In this document: in pieces, positions 16,868 through 26,435 of the stretch
Layout of the letters: every line of letters begins with the position of its first letter
Position numbering within the stretch: position 1 is the first letter of the stretch
Source: Paenibacillus tianjinensis
GTDB taxonomy: Bacteria; Bacillota; Bacilli; Paenibacillales; Paenibacillaceae
DNA: 64,000 bases
Direction of reading: 5' to 3'
Assembly: GCF_017086365.1 (NCBI RefSeq)
Contig: NZ_CP070969.1
Span: 4,030,001-4,094,000, forward strand
Position numbers and translations under genes: made by a program
Notes under the pieces: generated by a model
Database searches by the model: none
The model's input: the letters and a program-made list of their open reading frames with translations, nothing else
Told to the model about the DNA's origin: nothing

Positions 16868-17257
16868 TTATGTAAAAATTCTCTTTTCTGCTGCGGCGGA
16901 GGCTTTGTCCAATACTTCATAATAAGAAGGTGGAATATCAAGCAGCTTATAAAGTAAACCATTATTCTTATCTATTGTAACTTTAGATTCAAACATAATA
17001 ATACTGTCTCTTACAAACCCTACTTCTGACGCGATCATTTTAACATGTGTTGGCAGTTGCTTCTTTATGGTACTGCTAGTAATGGGAACCACCGTAACAT
17101 TTGGAGAGTACTTATTGCCAATATTATTACTAATAACAAGTACTGGTCTTCTACCGCCTTGAACTGATCCTCCTGCATAACCTAAATCTGCAAGCCATAT
17201 TTCATCTTTACGAACAATCTTATTGGCAATAACACCTCTTTCCATAACCATACTCAT
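16868..17257 (-). CDS. MazF/PemK-family mRNA interferase-like protein
   Basis: 129 residues. Family motifs are visible in order: RKDEIWLADLGYAGGSVQGGRRPVLVISNN (the N-terminal GD/GGRRPVLV region), VTVVPITSS, LPTHVKM, and FESKVTIDK with a conserved-type Lys. Toxins of this fold cleave mRNA as dimers. ATG 17257 follows GGAG at eleven bases. No typical MazE-like antitoxin gene lies immediately upstream; the gene is driven by an operator-bearing promoter, so it may be an early phage gene kept silent in the lysogen rather than a plasmid-style addiction pair. Confidence 0.75.
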   Translation of the reverse strand: MSMVMERGVIANKIVRKDEIWLADLGYAGGSVQGGRRPVLVISNNIGNKYSPNVTVVPITSSTIKKQLPTHVKMIASEVGFVRDSIIMFESKVTIDKNNGLLYKLLDIPPSYYEVLDKASAAAEKRIFT

Positions 17258-17312
17258 TTAATTCACTCTCCATTTTAATGATTATTTATTTATGTTTATT
17301 AATATATTTATC

Positions 17313-17341
17313 ATTATACACTAGTAACTAGTTATGTACAA
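17313..17341 (-). promoter_or_regulatory. Early promoter with palindromic operator in its spacer (copy A)
   Basis: TTGTAC, 17-bp spacer, TATAAT on the minus strand, 55 bases upstream of the MazF-like gene. The spacer and adjoining base hold AGTAACTAGTTATG, an imperfect copy of the AGTNACTAGTNACT palindrome found at three other promoters. Confidence 0.75.
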
Positions 17342-17494
17342 GTGGGAATAAACACAATAATATATATTTATTTTATCTTGTCAACACAAAAATATAACCA
17401 CAATTTCATTAGCAATTATTAAGTATCTGTCGTTCATTTTGTAAAAAAATGCCACTAATCATCTCATAATACATCTAGCGAGATAATTAATGGC

Positions 17495-17506
17495 ATTATA
17501 TTTATT
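17495..17506 (-). promoter_or_regulatory. Phage promoter-like motif at end of tape measure gene
   Basis: AATAAATATAAT on the minus strand, directly after the tape measure stop. It lies 240 bases before the next gene, so its use is uncertain. Confidence 0.4.
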
Positions 17507-20500
17507 TACAATCCACCATTGGTACGCTTCATTTGCTGCTGAATGAAACTGAAGATTTTCTTAGCCCCAGCTTCTCCACCATCCATTTTATCGATATTGA
17601 AATCAAACTTAAACTCTTGGTATGTGTCTCCAGTAGTAGTTGCATTTTTGTTTTGAACGGCAGCCGTTAATCCACTAGTATCAAGATTATTAGCGCCGCT
17701 TCTCATTGCATATATATCTCTTGCAACATTAACAATCTGAAGGAGTTTACTTGTATCAAACTTATCCAATACAAGTTCTTTTTCATGAGCAAGTAGAAAT
17801 TTACCACCTGAGAATGCAGGAGTCATACCGCCAGTTTCAGCAGAAAACACAGTATTCTTTAATTTCTCATATGAACCATCTGGGAAGCCGTACTGATTGC
17901 GATATGCTGTATTCTGTGCTGCAAGATTGTTAAATTGAGACTCTAGAGAAGCATATTGAGTTGACTTTTTATCCAGCAAAGCCATCTGAGCACGAATAGA
18001 CTCTGCTTGCTGCTTATTACTGAGATATTGAGTCCATGCTGCTTGTTTAGCGGCAGAGGAAGACGAGGAAGAGGCAGGAGAGTCTACAGGGTTAGTAGTT
18101 GAACCAGTACCAGAAAGATTAGAATAATTAGTCAAACCAGAAGAATCTTGACTGAATGAGTAGAGGAGATTCTGATATTCTTTACTCGTTTCGCCAATTT
18201 GAGTTTTTAGAGTATCAAAGAATTCTTTATATTTTGTACCCATAGTAGCCAAAGCAGATTCAACAACTACAGAATCATTACTCAACAATTGCTGTTTGAG
18301 TAAATAATAAGACCGTTCATCTTCTAGGATATCTGTATAATACTGTTCTTTTTCTTTTGCTGCTTTATCGAGTGCAGCCGATGTAGCATCGTATGCAGCA
18401 TCTTCAGCGTCTTGTTCAGCATCAATAGACGACTCTTTATCCTCAAGTTGCTGAGATAAATTATCTTTACGAAGAGTACGTTCACGATCAAGTTTAAACT
18501 TCTCAATTTCCTCAGTTTGTTCATTGATCTGCTCTTGTAACTCTTTTGCTTTTGCCTTGCCCTCAATAGAATCATCCTTAGACAAGGAGTCGAGTCGAGT
18601 TTGTAAGGCAGCACGATCAGCAAGTTTGTCATTCAGTTCAGCGCTATAATCATCGGTTGCTTCTTTCTCGTTTAAAGCATCAAGTTGAGCATTGATGACT
18701 TTTTCAAATGCAGCATATTCATTTTCAAGATTCTTTTTGCGAGCATTATGACGCTCTTCTTCGGCCTGTTTCTCAGTGTCAATAGCGTCAAGAGCAAGTT
18801 CTTTTTGCTTCTCAATCATCTTTTTGTAGTTCTCGATGATGGTGTCTGCTGAATTAGATTTAAAATCATCAAGCGATTTGTTAGCCTCTTTTATTGAACG
18901 GGCAGCATCATACCACGTATCATTGTTGCTTTTGAGTTGGTCATTAAGCACAGAAAGTTGATCGGTAGTCAATTTATCAGAAGCATTTGCGGTTTCACTC
19001 TGTTTAATTCTTGTTCTAATTGCCTCATTATCCGATTCAATACTTTTCATTAACTCTTTATAGGCCGAAACTTGTCTTTCTGTTTCTTCTCTATATTCTA
19101 CAGAGTCCTCGTTGAGAAGACTTTGAACATCCTTAGAGTCACTAACTTTTTCTTGTAAGTCTGTATATGACTTACTCATCTTACCAAGCCATACATTGGT
19201 GTTCTCAAGTCTCTGATTATCTAAAGTGCCTTGAGACTCCTTCTGCGCTGCAATATTATCGGTGATAGCAGTTTTATTTTCCCTGATAGCTTTCGTATAC
19301 ATCTGAAACTGGTCAAACTGAGTTTGCAGAGCATCTTGAGCAGTTTTTGATTTCATGGAATTGTATAAATTAGTGAATGAAGTGGTAGCTTCGCCGTTAG
19401 TATCAATCCAGGACAGCATATTGTATTGCTTTGATTTTGCTTGAACTTCGTCTCTAGCGGCAATCAGTTTAGTATTGGCTTGCTGAAGCTTTGTGGTTTC
19501 TAGTTTTTGCCCTTTGATAAGATTAGTTGTCTGTTCGATAGCAGCAGAATAATTTTTATCTGATTCATAAGAAGAGGATTTATCTTTATACAGATTGTTA
19601 AGTTCAGATTGAGCATCTGCTTGGGCATTGATGGCGTTAATTCGTTGCTCAGTAGCATCTTTAAATTCGGCAAGGTCTTTGTCTTTTTCTGATTTGTCTT
19701 TAGAAGACGAGTCTTTATCTGAACCCGAGTTTCCATTAGCTGACGATTTGTAATCAGTACTAGCGTATTCTAAAAGAGCAGCCTGATCACGAAGTTTGTT
19801 TAATGTAGCCTTTTCAGCCTGGACGCTTTGAGCATTAGACTCTTTTCTTCTTGTACCCAATCTTCGTTCTGCCTCAAGATCAGACATTGCACCAGAATCC
19901 ACAGCAGCACCGTATGTGTTCTGTAGTTTGTTAATTGTCTGCATTTCAGTTTCCATTGCAGCAATACGTAATTCCGTTGCCTTGATTAACTTATCTGTTT
20001 TGTCTTTCTGTGCATTGATAGCATTAATTCTGTCTTGCTCTTGAACACCCATATACTTAATTAAAGATTCTTTGGTATCCCCAATATGACCAGAAAAGTC
20101 ATCAAATGTTCCAGCTAATTTACCCATAGTCTCAATAGACAGGTAACCGTTTTTAGCTAGTTCTTCTTGAGCAGAATTCAATAATTCAATTTCTGATTTA
20201 CCATTAGACAACGACTTATAAAATGCATCAGTGCTCTCAGTTGAACCGCTCATTGCACTGTCAAGCAATTTAAAAGCATCAGATAGAGACAGAACCTCGT
20301 CTTCCGTATCGGAAAGAGCACCTTCTGTATCCTCAAAAACAGGTGTCAAATCATATTGACTTAGTATATCTTTAAGATCCTTTAATTGCTGTCCATTTAA
20401 CTCAGTAATTCCTGGTAACTTTTCAAACAGTGCAATAGCTTCATCTAAATTTTTAACGTTAGATGTTTTGAATACATCAAGTGCTTTTTTAAAATCTCCA

Positions 20501-23500
20501 AATATGGCGCCACTATTTTGAGGAGTTTTTGACATAATGTCTGCGTATGCATCTGCAAATTCACTGGCTTGAGAACTGATCTCCGTACCTGAATCCTTTA
20601 GACCACCAATATATATAGCAAATGAATTCTTCAGAGCTGTTGCTTTCTTATTTACATCTTTCTGAAGATCGGTATCCGCACGGTCAAACGCCGTTTTAGC
20701 ATTCTTAAGTGCTTCAGCCAAATCTTCGCCAGAATCATTTAGCTCCTTTTCCGAATACTGATCAGAGTATTTGCCTTTAGAGCGATTCAGTTCAAATGTA
20801 TCTTTTTGTCTTTGTGCATCTTCATACTTCTTTCTTAATTCATCAACCTTTTTTCCTTCATCCTCAATATCGCTATTAATCTTTGTTTCTTGTGATTGAT
20901 AATCGAGAATTGCGGACTCGCGCATAGTCTTAATTTCTTCTTGTAATGCAGCAGTTCTTTTCTTAATTGCTTCAGTATTATCTTCTAATGTTCCAGTTTG
21001 ACCCTCAATTGTTTTAAGTGTAATTCCATAATTATCTTTTAAATTGGTTTCAACTTCAGCCAATTTCATTTTTTCATCAGTGGTAAGTTTAACTTTCTTT
21101 GTCAACTCTTCATATTGAGACGATAATTTTTTAAGTGTAGAAAGATCCGTTGACTTCTGATTTAAGTCTTCCATACTATTAGTTAATGAGTCAACTTCTT
21201 CGGTAGTATCGCCAAATTTTCCGATTAGCCATTCAAGGCCATAACCGATACCAACCAGTACAACTCCAACAATAGTCGATGCCAGAAGACCCTGCAAAGA
21301 AATTTTAGCAACATTGGCTGCTGCTGCCATACCTCTAAGACCGCCTGCCGCTGCTGTAGAAGCAGGAACAATTCCAACTAATCTCCCTATTGCCATCGTC
21401 ATTGAACTAGCCATTAATCTGAATCTACCGCTTGTAATGAAGAGTATTGTACTCAGTGTTCCGAATACTACAGGGAGACCTCCGAACGTATCGATAAGTG
21501 ATGTAAATGTTTTACCTAATGTTACAAGTAAGGCCGTAACTAATTTAATTACATCAGCCACAACACTTTCACCCATACTTACACTGAATGTCTGCCATGC
21601 TACCTTCATTTTTTCGATTCTGGCTTCAAGGCTACCCGCACGTTTTTCCGACTCGCGCATCGCGCTCCCCTGCGAGTTGAGGGCTACCTCCGAGGCGTTC
21701 ACCGATGTGGAAAAATTTGACATTAGCGCAGAGAACCTGTTTAGGTGGTTACGTCCCGCCAGTCCAACACTGACATTTCTTTTTGTCTCCTCAGAAAGCT
21801 TAGACCAGTTAGCCGCAAGTTCAGGTATCAGTTGATCAGCATCTTTTACTTCGCCGTTCAAATCTCTCATCGCAACGCCAGCCTGAGCAAGTAAAGATTC
21901 GGATTTATCCATAGTAGTTAATCGGCTATACAAAGATTTTAAAAAGTTACCAGTGACAGATCCTGTCTCTCTTGTAGCCTCAGAAACAGCTGTACTGTCC
22001 CCGATTAATCCCTGTAACGATCTACCAAAGGTATACGCAGCACTACCCGACTTAGTGAGTGTCAGAGCCAAATCTTTTGAGGTCGTACTAAAATTATTGT
22101 CCACATTATTTAGCTGATCGACAATAGAAATACTGTCGGCGGCAGCAATGTTGAAGTTTACCATACCAGCAACGATTGCATCTACGGACTCTTTTGCAGA
22201 CAGCTCACTGATGGTTTGGGCAAGAACCGCACTCTTTGTTAAAGAGGCAATCTGTGCGTCACCAAATCCCATTCTTCCGAATTCAATGGCGACCTCATTG
22301 ACAGACGTTAAACTTGTGGAAAGTTGATCTGCTAATTCAATGTTTCTTTCCAGCATCCCTTCGAAATCTGTATCCGAATTCATGACACGATACAATTGAG
22401 ACATTTGGGTATCAACTTCAATTATTGTATTGGTCATTTGCTTGAGCGCATTAATAGCCCCAAAGAAAATACTGCCGATACCAGCGTACATCATTACATG
22501 ACTCAATGCCGTTTTAAACATTTCTCCCATCGTATGTACATGTTGAGATGCGTTTCTAGCCTCTGCACCCATTCGATTAATTTCTGATGTAATCTGTTGA
22601 GTTTTTCCGCGAAAATTAGTGCTTGTGATTTCTAAATTTTTTAACTGTGTTAGTAAAGTATTCAGCTTAGTAGTATCAATATTTGCACCATATTTAGCGG
22701 TTAAATTATTAACTTGGGCTTCAGTTCGTAACTGAATAGCAGAAAGCGATGCACGATCTTTCTCTGCCTGTTTCTGTCTGGATGCGAGATCATTTAAAGC
22801 TTTAATTCTGCGATTAATACCATTCAATTCGCTTTCGGTCAATTGTCTTCCTGATGCTTGTAATGTAGCCACTCTCTGGTTTACTTCGGCATACTTACGA
22901 TTCAGCAATTCCAGAGCCTTTGTATCTTCAATTCCAACAACGGATGATGATTTACTACTTAAAACTTTAGAGTTCAAACTATTGTAAGTTTTTGAATCTT
23001 GAATTTCACGCTCTCTGATGGCCTTCAAATACCAATCTTCATAAGCTTTTCTATTTTGCTGTGTTTTCGCAATCTCTTCACGCTCAATGTTTGCATTAGT
23101 CTGAATTGCCTTTTGCTGTTCATTGTTCCATTGGCGCTCAAAATCTCTGACTCGCGTCTCAGATGCAATTCTTCCGGTTGCCATTTGATCAATAAATGAT
23201 TGTAATTCTTTTGCGTCTTTTAATTGATTGTTTATATTGTCGATATTCTTAATAGAGCCATCAGCAAGAGTTGTAACAACTTGTTTGCTGTTATTCAAAT
23301 TGTTACCAGATGTGGTAGTAGTAACGCCTTTACTGTTTGTTTTCTCACGTTCAACTTGCCATTTCTTTTCAGCAGCAATAGCTTCATTCGTCGCTTTAGT
23401 TTGATCATGTATAATCTGTGTTGTATTACTCAAACCAGAATTCAGTCTATTATTGGCAGCGCTTTGTTGATTTAATTGCTGAGTGATTATATTAAGATTT

Positions 23501-23676
23501 TTAGTAAAAGAAGATAGATTCTTGATGAAATTTTCATCAATTGATATATTTATTTTTAACTTTTGGAGAGATGGATGCTTGCTTAATGCAGCAATTCCTT
23601 TATTTAACTCACCAATTGAAAGCCCTGTATTTAGCGAAGCGACTAGTTTAATTCCTAATGTTTCGTTGTTTGCCAT
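17506..23676 (-). CDS. Phage tail tape measure protein
   Basis: 2056 residues, the longest gene of the window. It sets tail length, which suggests a long flexible (siphovirus) tail. N-terminal half is coiled coil; about residues 390-800 hold the TP901-type core (ALKQMTNTIIEVDTQMSQL, VNEVAIEFGRMGFGDAQI, TKSGSAAYTFGRSLQGL, GNFLKSLYSRL), followed by hydrophobic segments (LLASTIVGVVLVGIGYGLEW). Residues 1000-1850 are highly charged coils, and the C-terminus has HEKELVLDKFD. No lysozyme or peptidase domain was recognised. ATG 23676 has GAGGAAGTG upstream. A terminator hairpin precedes it. Confidence 0.93.
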   Translation of the reverse strand: MANNETLGIKLVASLNTGLSIGELNKGIAALSKHPSLQKLKINISIDENFIKNLSSFTKNLNIITQQLNQQSAANNRLNSGLSNTTQIIHDQTKATNEAIAAEKKWQVEREKTNSKGVTTTTSGNNLNNSKQVVTTLADGSIKNIDNINNQLKDAKELQSFIDQMATGRIASETRVRDFERQWNNEQQKAIQTNANIEREEIAKTQQNRKAYEDWYLKAIREREIQDSKTYNSLNSKVLSSKSSSVVGIEDTKALELLNRKYAEVNQRVATLQASGRQLTESELNGINRRIKALNDLASRQKQAEKDRASLSAIQLRTEAQVNNLTAKYGANIDTTKLNTLLTQLKNLEITSTNFRGKTQQITSEINRMGAEARNASQHVHTMGEMFKTALSHVMMYAGIGSIFFGAINALKQMTNTIIEVDTQMSQLYRVMNSDTDFEGMLERNIELADQLSTSLTSVNEVAIEFGRMGFGDAQIASLTKSAVLAQTISELSAKESVDAIVAGMVNFNIAAADSISIVDQLNNVDNNFSTTSKDLALTLTKSGSAAYTFGRSLQGLIGDSTAVSEATRETGSVTGNFLKSLYSRLTTMDKSESLLAQAGVAMRDLNGEVKDADQLIPELAANWSKLSEETKRNVSVGLAGRNHLNRFSALMSNFSTSVNASEVALNSQGSAMRESEKRAGSLEARIEKMKVAWQTFSVSMGESVVADVIKLVTALLVTLGKTFTSLIDTFGGLPVVFGTLSTILFITSGRFRLMASSMTMAIGRLVGIVPASTAAAGGLRGMAAAANVAKISLQGLLASTIVGVVLVGIGYGLEWLIGKFGDTTEEVDSLTNSMEDLNQKSTDLSTLKKLSSQYEELTKKVKLTTDEKMKLAEVETNLKDNYGITLKTIEGQTGTLEDNTEAIKKRTAALQEEIKTMRESAILDYQSQETKINSDIEDEGKKVDELRKKYEDAQRQKDTFELNRSKGKYSDQYSEKELNDSGEDLAEALKNAKTAFDRADTDLQKDVNKKATALKNSFAIYIGGLKDSGTEISSQASEFADAYADIMSKTPQNSGAIFGDFKKALDVFKTSNVKNLDEAIALFEKLPGITELNGQQLKDLKDILSQYDLTPVFEDTEGALSDTEDEVLSLSDAFKLLDSAMSGSTESTDAFYKSLSNGKSEIELLNSAQEELAKNGYLSIETMGKLAGTFDDFSGHIGDTKESLIKYMGVQEQDRINAINAQKDKTDKLIKATELRIAAMETEMQTINKLQNTYGAAVDSGAMSDLEAERRLGTRRKESNAQSVQAEKATLNKLRDQAALLEYASTDYKSSANGNSGSDKDSSSKDKSEKDKDLAEFKDATEQRINAINAQADAQSELNNLYKDKSSSYESDKNYSAAIEQTTNLIKGQKLETTKLQQANTKLIAARDEVQAKSKQYNMLSWIDTNGEATTSFTNLYNSMKSKTAQDALQTQFDQFQMYTKAIRENKTAITDNIAAQKESQGTLDNQRLENTNVWLGKMSKSYTDLQEKVSDSKDVQSLLNEDSVEYREETERQVSAYKELMKSIESDNEAIRTRIKQSETANASDKLTTDQLSVLNDQLKSNNDTWYDAARSIKEANKSLDDFKSNSADTIIENYKKMIEKQKELALDAIDTEKQAEEERHNARKKNLENEYAAFEKVINAQLDALNEKEATDDYSAELNDKLADRAALQTRLDSLSKDDSIEGKAKAKELQEQINEQTEEIEKFKLDRERTLRKDNLSQQLEDKESSIDAEQDAEDAAYDATSAALDKAAKEKEQYYTDILEDERSYYLLKQQLLSNDSVVVESALATMGTKYKEFFDTLKTQIGETSKEYQNLLYSFSQDSSGLTNYSNLSGTGSTTNPVDSPASSSSSSAAKQAAWTQYLSNKQQAESIRAQMALLDKKSTQYASLESQFNNLAAQNTAYRNQYGFPDGSYEKLKNTVFSAETGGMTPAFSGGKFLLAHEKELVLDKFDTSKLLQIVNVARDIYAMRSGANNLDTSGLTAAVQNKNATTTGDTYQEFKFDFNIDKMDGGEAGAKKIFSFIQQQMKRTNGGL

Positions 23677-23703
23677 TTATACTCACACTTCCTCTGTAAT
23701 AGT

Positions 23704-23745
23704 AAAAAAAAGGAGAAGTACCATTTTGGCACTCCCCCTTTTTTG
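23704..23745 (-). terminator. Terminator upstream of the tape measure gene
   Basis: On the minus strand AAAAGGGGGAGTGCCA pairs with TGGTACTTCTCCTTTT and is followed by a run of T. It lies between the 161-aa gene and the tape measure start. Confidence 0.8.
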
Positions 23746-23754
23746 AAAAGAATA

Positions 23755-24240
23755 TTAATTTTCACGACTCTTACTTATTTTGAATCCCCATTTGTTTCTA
23801 GTGTTAAATATGTCTATTGATTTTTCCACAAAATGAAACCCATCATATCTAGAAAATCGATATATATCTACCGATTGATCTTTCCAAGCCCATCCATCAT
23901 TAATGATATCTGCCGTATATCCAGGATCACCACCAAGAATAGAGGGATGGGTTGCGGACTCATTATCGAAGTAGACCATTATCTGCAATTCATTTCCTAC
24001 CTGTTTAATGGGGGAGATACGAAGTGAATTTAATAGACCATAAGTGCGTTCATATATAACGGTGGTATAGCTTGCATAATAATCTTGTAGTTGTTCATAC
24101 ATTATCTTTTCAAGTAATATTGCGGCTTCTCGAAGTGCATTTTTAATGTTTTTCTTTCCCATTACTGTCTGCTGTCCTGCTGGAGAACCTATATATTTAC
24201 TTAAATCGTTTAGATTATTGAAGTTCCGCATTGTTTTCAT
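23755..24240 (-). CDS. Tail protein of unknown role, 161 aa
   Basis: Lies between the tail-chaperone-like gene (26-bp overlap) and the tape measure. N-terminal helices (NIKNALREAAILLEKIMYEQL) followed by a beta-rich half recall gp10-type tail completion proteins, but the position next to the tape measure is unusual for that. Called structural by position only. Confidence 0.6.
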   Translation of the reverse strand: MKTMRNFNNLNDLSKYIGSPAGQQTVMGKKNIKNALREAAILLEKIMYEQLQDYYASYTTVIYERTYGLLNSLRISPIKQVGNELQIMVYFDNESATHPSILGGDPGYTADIINDGWAWKDQSVDIYRFSRYDGFHFVEKSIDIFNTRNKWGFKISKSREN

Positions 24241-24724
24241 CCTGAATTACACTTACACTATTTTTGTTTTCGTTGATGGCATATTGAACGGATAGTTCTC
24301 CTGTTGCTATTCCAATGTTCTTGCCTGTTGAAATAATCTTATCTTCAATTTTCTTAAGTTGATCGACTGGAAAATGTGAGTATACTTCCTCAATAATCCC
24401 ATCATCATATAGATTTTTGCTAATAATAATCAAACTTGCAATATCTTTATAGTTCTTGGGAATCGGAAGATTTGTAAATGATCTTAGAACCAAAGTAGGA
24501 AGAAGACTTACGGTATCTTTGATTTGAATATCAGTTGCATTTGTAAGGCGTTTCAATTCTTCGATTGCTGTACTATATGTTAAAATCAGGTCATCAATTT
24601 CTGACGGACGGAATTCCAGGTCAATGTCAACCTCGTATTCTCCACCACAAATGTAGATTCGTTTTTTCTCATTAAATTTCTTGACTCTTTTATTCAATTC
24701 TGCAAGTGTTAGTTTTTTCGCCAT
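24215..24724 (-). CDS. Tail assembly chaperone-like protein, 169 aa
   Basis: Small helical protein just upstream of the tape measure region, the usual place of tail chaperones. It resembles the 140-aa protein at 25145: both have RIYICGGEYE or QIYIDGEKLS followed by a helix, a conserved LRSFT/IRHFT segment and a C-terminal KIEDKI/KIYNKL helix. No slippery frameshift site was identified. Start has AAAGGGAG upstream. Confidence 0.6.
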   Translation of the reverse strand: MAKKLTLAELNKRVKKFNEKKRIYICGGEYEVDIDLEFRPSEIDDLILTYSTAIEELKRLTNATDIQIKDTVSLLPTLVLRSFTNLPIPKNYKDIASLIIISKNLYDDGIIEEVYSHFPVDQLKKIEDKIISTGKNIGIATGELSVQYAINENKNSVSVIQDENNAELQ

Positions 24725-24743
24725 TATTAATCAATCTCCCTTT

Positions 24744-24755
24744 ATAATATTTATT
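24744..24755 (-). promoter_or_regulatory. Phage promoter-like motif (variant)
   Basis: AATAAATATTAT followed directly by AAAGGGAG and the 169-aa gene's ATG. Confidence 0.45.
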
Positions 24756-24784
24756 TTTTCTAGTCTCAAATCGTAGCTCCATAT

Positions 24785-24830
24785 AAAGATAAATAGGAAG
24801 CTACCATTTCAAAGTAGCTTCCTATTTATT
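24785..24830 (-). terminator. Strong terminator hairpin in the tail operon
   Basis: AAATAGGAAGCTAC and GTAGCTTCCTATTT form a perfect 14-bp stem with a 9-base loop, between the 90-aa gene and the next motif/RBS. The trailing T stretch is weak (TATTTATCTTTAT). Confidence 0.7.
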
Positions 24831-24847
24831 ATAAAATGTATCTTTCG

Positions 24848-25120
24848 TCAAGATAATTTCACTTCACTCAAGTGATACAATACTTCTGAAAATGACTGAC
24901 CAGAATCATTAGCGTATTTAATTAATCCCTTTAAACACTCTTCATAAAACTTGTTAACATCTTCTGATGTCATATACCCCTGTTCAAAATCATCTATTTC
25001 TTTCGTTCCATATTTTGTGTAGTTAGCTAGATCAATAATACTCATTTTTAATTCGTTTCTAATCCAGCAAATTAGTGAACCTTGCTGCTCGAAAAAGTGG
25101 TCTGAATCATGATACCTCAT
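24848..25120 (-). CDS. Small Xre-like protein within the tail operon, 90 aa
   Basis: The middle region (WIRNELKMSIIDLANYTKYGTKEIDDFEQG) has the helix spacing of an Xre-type helix-turn-helix. AAGGGG precedes ATG 25120. A DNA-binding protein here is unusual for a tail operon; alternatively it is a tail-assembly factor that only resembles an HTH. Confidence 0.5.
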   Translation of the reverse strand: MRYHDSDHFFEQQGSLICWIRNELKMSIIDLANYTKYGTKEIDDFEQGYMTSEDVNKFYEECLKGLIKYANDSGQSFSEVLYHLSEVKLS

Positions 25121-25144
25121 ATTATAACCCCTTATTATCGATTC

Positions 25145-25567
25145 TCATGTCGTTACTACATCTTTTAATTTATTGTAAATCTTATCGATATCAGACTTTG
25201 AGAACAGTGTCATGATTTTATTTAAATATTTGATACCTTCACTCTCAAGTGTAATATCGTATAAGTCATTCGTTCCATTTATCAATTTGACAATATCATT
25301 TTTTTTGGATAAATCTAATTTCTCTAAACCACAGATTGTGAAGTGTCTAATCAACAGTGCCTCTTTCAAAAATAAGAATTGAGGCTGAATCTCAAAGACA
25401 GTATTTCTAATTTCTTTGTATTCATTTACGAGAGATTCAATTACGCTGTCTCTCATGTTTTCACAATATGATAATTTTTCTCCATCTATATAAATTTGCT
25501 TATAACCAAATTTAGTCCTTGCAATTTTTTCTAGCTTATTGATGCTAACTCTTTTCTCTTGAGACAT
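25145..25567 (-). CDS. Tail assembly chaperone-like protein, 140 aa
   Basis: Follows the tail tube gene. Shares layout and several short motifs with the 169-aa protein at 24215, suggesting an old duplication. Start has GGTGGGGAG upstream. Function by position and size only. Confidence 0.55.
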   Translation of the reverse strand: MSQEKRVSINKLEKIARTKFGYKQIYIDGEKLSYCENMRDSVIESLVNEYKEIRNTVFEIQPQFLFLKEALLIRHFTICGLEKLDLSKKNDIVKLINGTNDLYDITLESEGIKYLNKIMTLFSKSDIDKIYNKLKDVVTT

Positions 25568-25591
25568 GAATTCTCCCCACCTTATTATAAA

Positions 25592-25634
25592 TTAGAGAGT
25601 CCTTGACTAATCAATGACTCTCTAACTATATTTA
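25592..25634 (-). promoter_or_regulatory. Promoter-like motif overlapping a 10-bp perfect hairpin
   Basis: GTAAATATAGT (25624-25634) runs into TTAGAGAGTC, a 14-base loop, and GACTCTCTAA (arms 25616-25625 and 25592-25601). The hairpin lies between the motif and the ribosome-binding site of the 140-aa gene. The tail tube gene's stop TAA lies just before it. Confidence 0.6.
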
Positions 25635-25635
25635 C

Positions 25636-26385
25636 TTATTCAAAAGGAATTCTTTGAATCGTACCTACGACTTTAGAATTCTTAGGCTTTACAATACGGA
25701 ATGTTGTGTTTTGAGCAGCCGCATTTCTTTCCGAAGCAGTATTAACAGTGAATGATCCACCCATCATTGCCTGAGGGAATGTATATTGAATACGATTCAA
25801 TGGTTCCTCATCCTCATTAATTTCAATAGTATCTAGAACCAACGTCACACCGGAAGGGAACGATGTAGAATCAATATTAATTGTCTCAGTAGATGCAGGT
25901 GTAGCATACTTATATGTACGTACCTCAACTTGATCACCTGCTGCAACATCTACTTTAAGAATTGTCACCTTACCAGCAGCCAAAGTGTAATCAGTTGTTT
26001 TTACAAGTTTAGCCCCATTTTTATCAAAGATTGCAAGAGTATCAATACTGGTCGGTGTAGAAGGTAGGGTAATAACCTTTGCTGAACTTTCCATTACAAC
26101 CGTATACCAATCAGGCATAGCATAGGCCACACCGGCGCCAGTAACGATTGTCTGACCCAATTTACGTGCCATCCAGTCATATTTAAAGGATACGTCTTCA
26201 CATTCAACATTAATATCACGCGCAGAATGAAGGATAGCTACAAGCCCATTGCCCTTTCCCGCACGAACTTCTTGTTCTTGTACTTCTACGGCAATATTAG
26301 AACTGGTCAGTGTTGTAGATCCAGCTACTTCACCTGTTGCATTATCAATAACCACAACATCAAAAACATCACAAATCATACTCAT
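25636..26385 (-). CDS. Major tail tube protein (probable)
   Basis: 249 residues from ATG 26385 (MSMICDVFDVVVIDNATGEV), chosen because TAGGAGG lies nine bases upstream and no RBS serves the longer in-frame start. Beta-rich throughout, with QEVRAGKGNGLVAILHS, a typical tube-protein loop, and a long insert (IDTLAIFDKNGAKLVKTTDY). Position upstream of the chaperones and tape measure supports the tube role. Confidence 0.75.
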   Translation of the reverse strand: MSMICDVFDVVVIDNATGEVAGSTTLTSSNIAVEVQEQEVRAGKGNGLVAILHSARDINVECEDVSFKYDWMARKLGQTIVTGAGVAYAMPDWYTVVMESSAKVITLPSTPTSIDTLAIFDKNGAKLVKTTDYTLAAGKVTILKVDVAAGDQVEVRTYKYATPASTETINIDSTSFPSGVTLVLDTIEINEDEEPLNRIQYTFPQAMMGGSFTVNTASERNAAAQNTTFRIVKPKNSKVVGTIQRIPFE

Positions 26386-26403
26386 ATTAAATTTCCTCCT
26401 ATA

Positions 26404-26430
26404 TAAAAAAATAAAAGCATTTCTGCTTTT
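26404..26430 (-). terminator. Hairpin with T-run just before the tail tube RBS
   Basis: AAAAGCA-GAAA-TGCTTTT followed by ATTTTTTTATA on the minus strand. Only a few bases separate it from the tail tube ribosome-binding site. Confidence 0.7.
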
Positions 26431-26435
26431 CAAAA

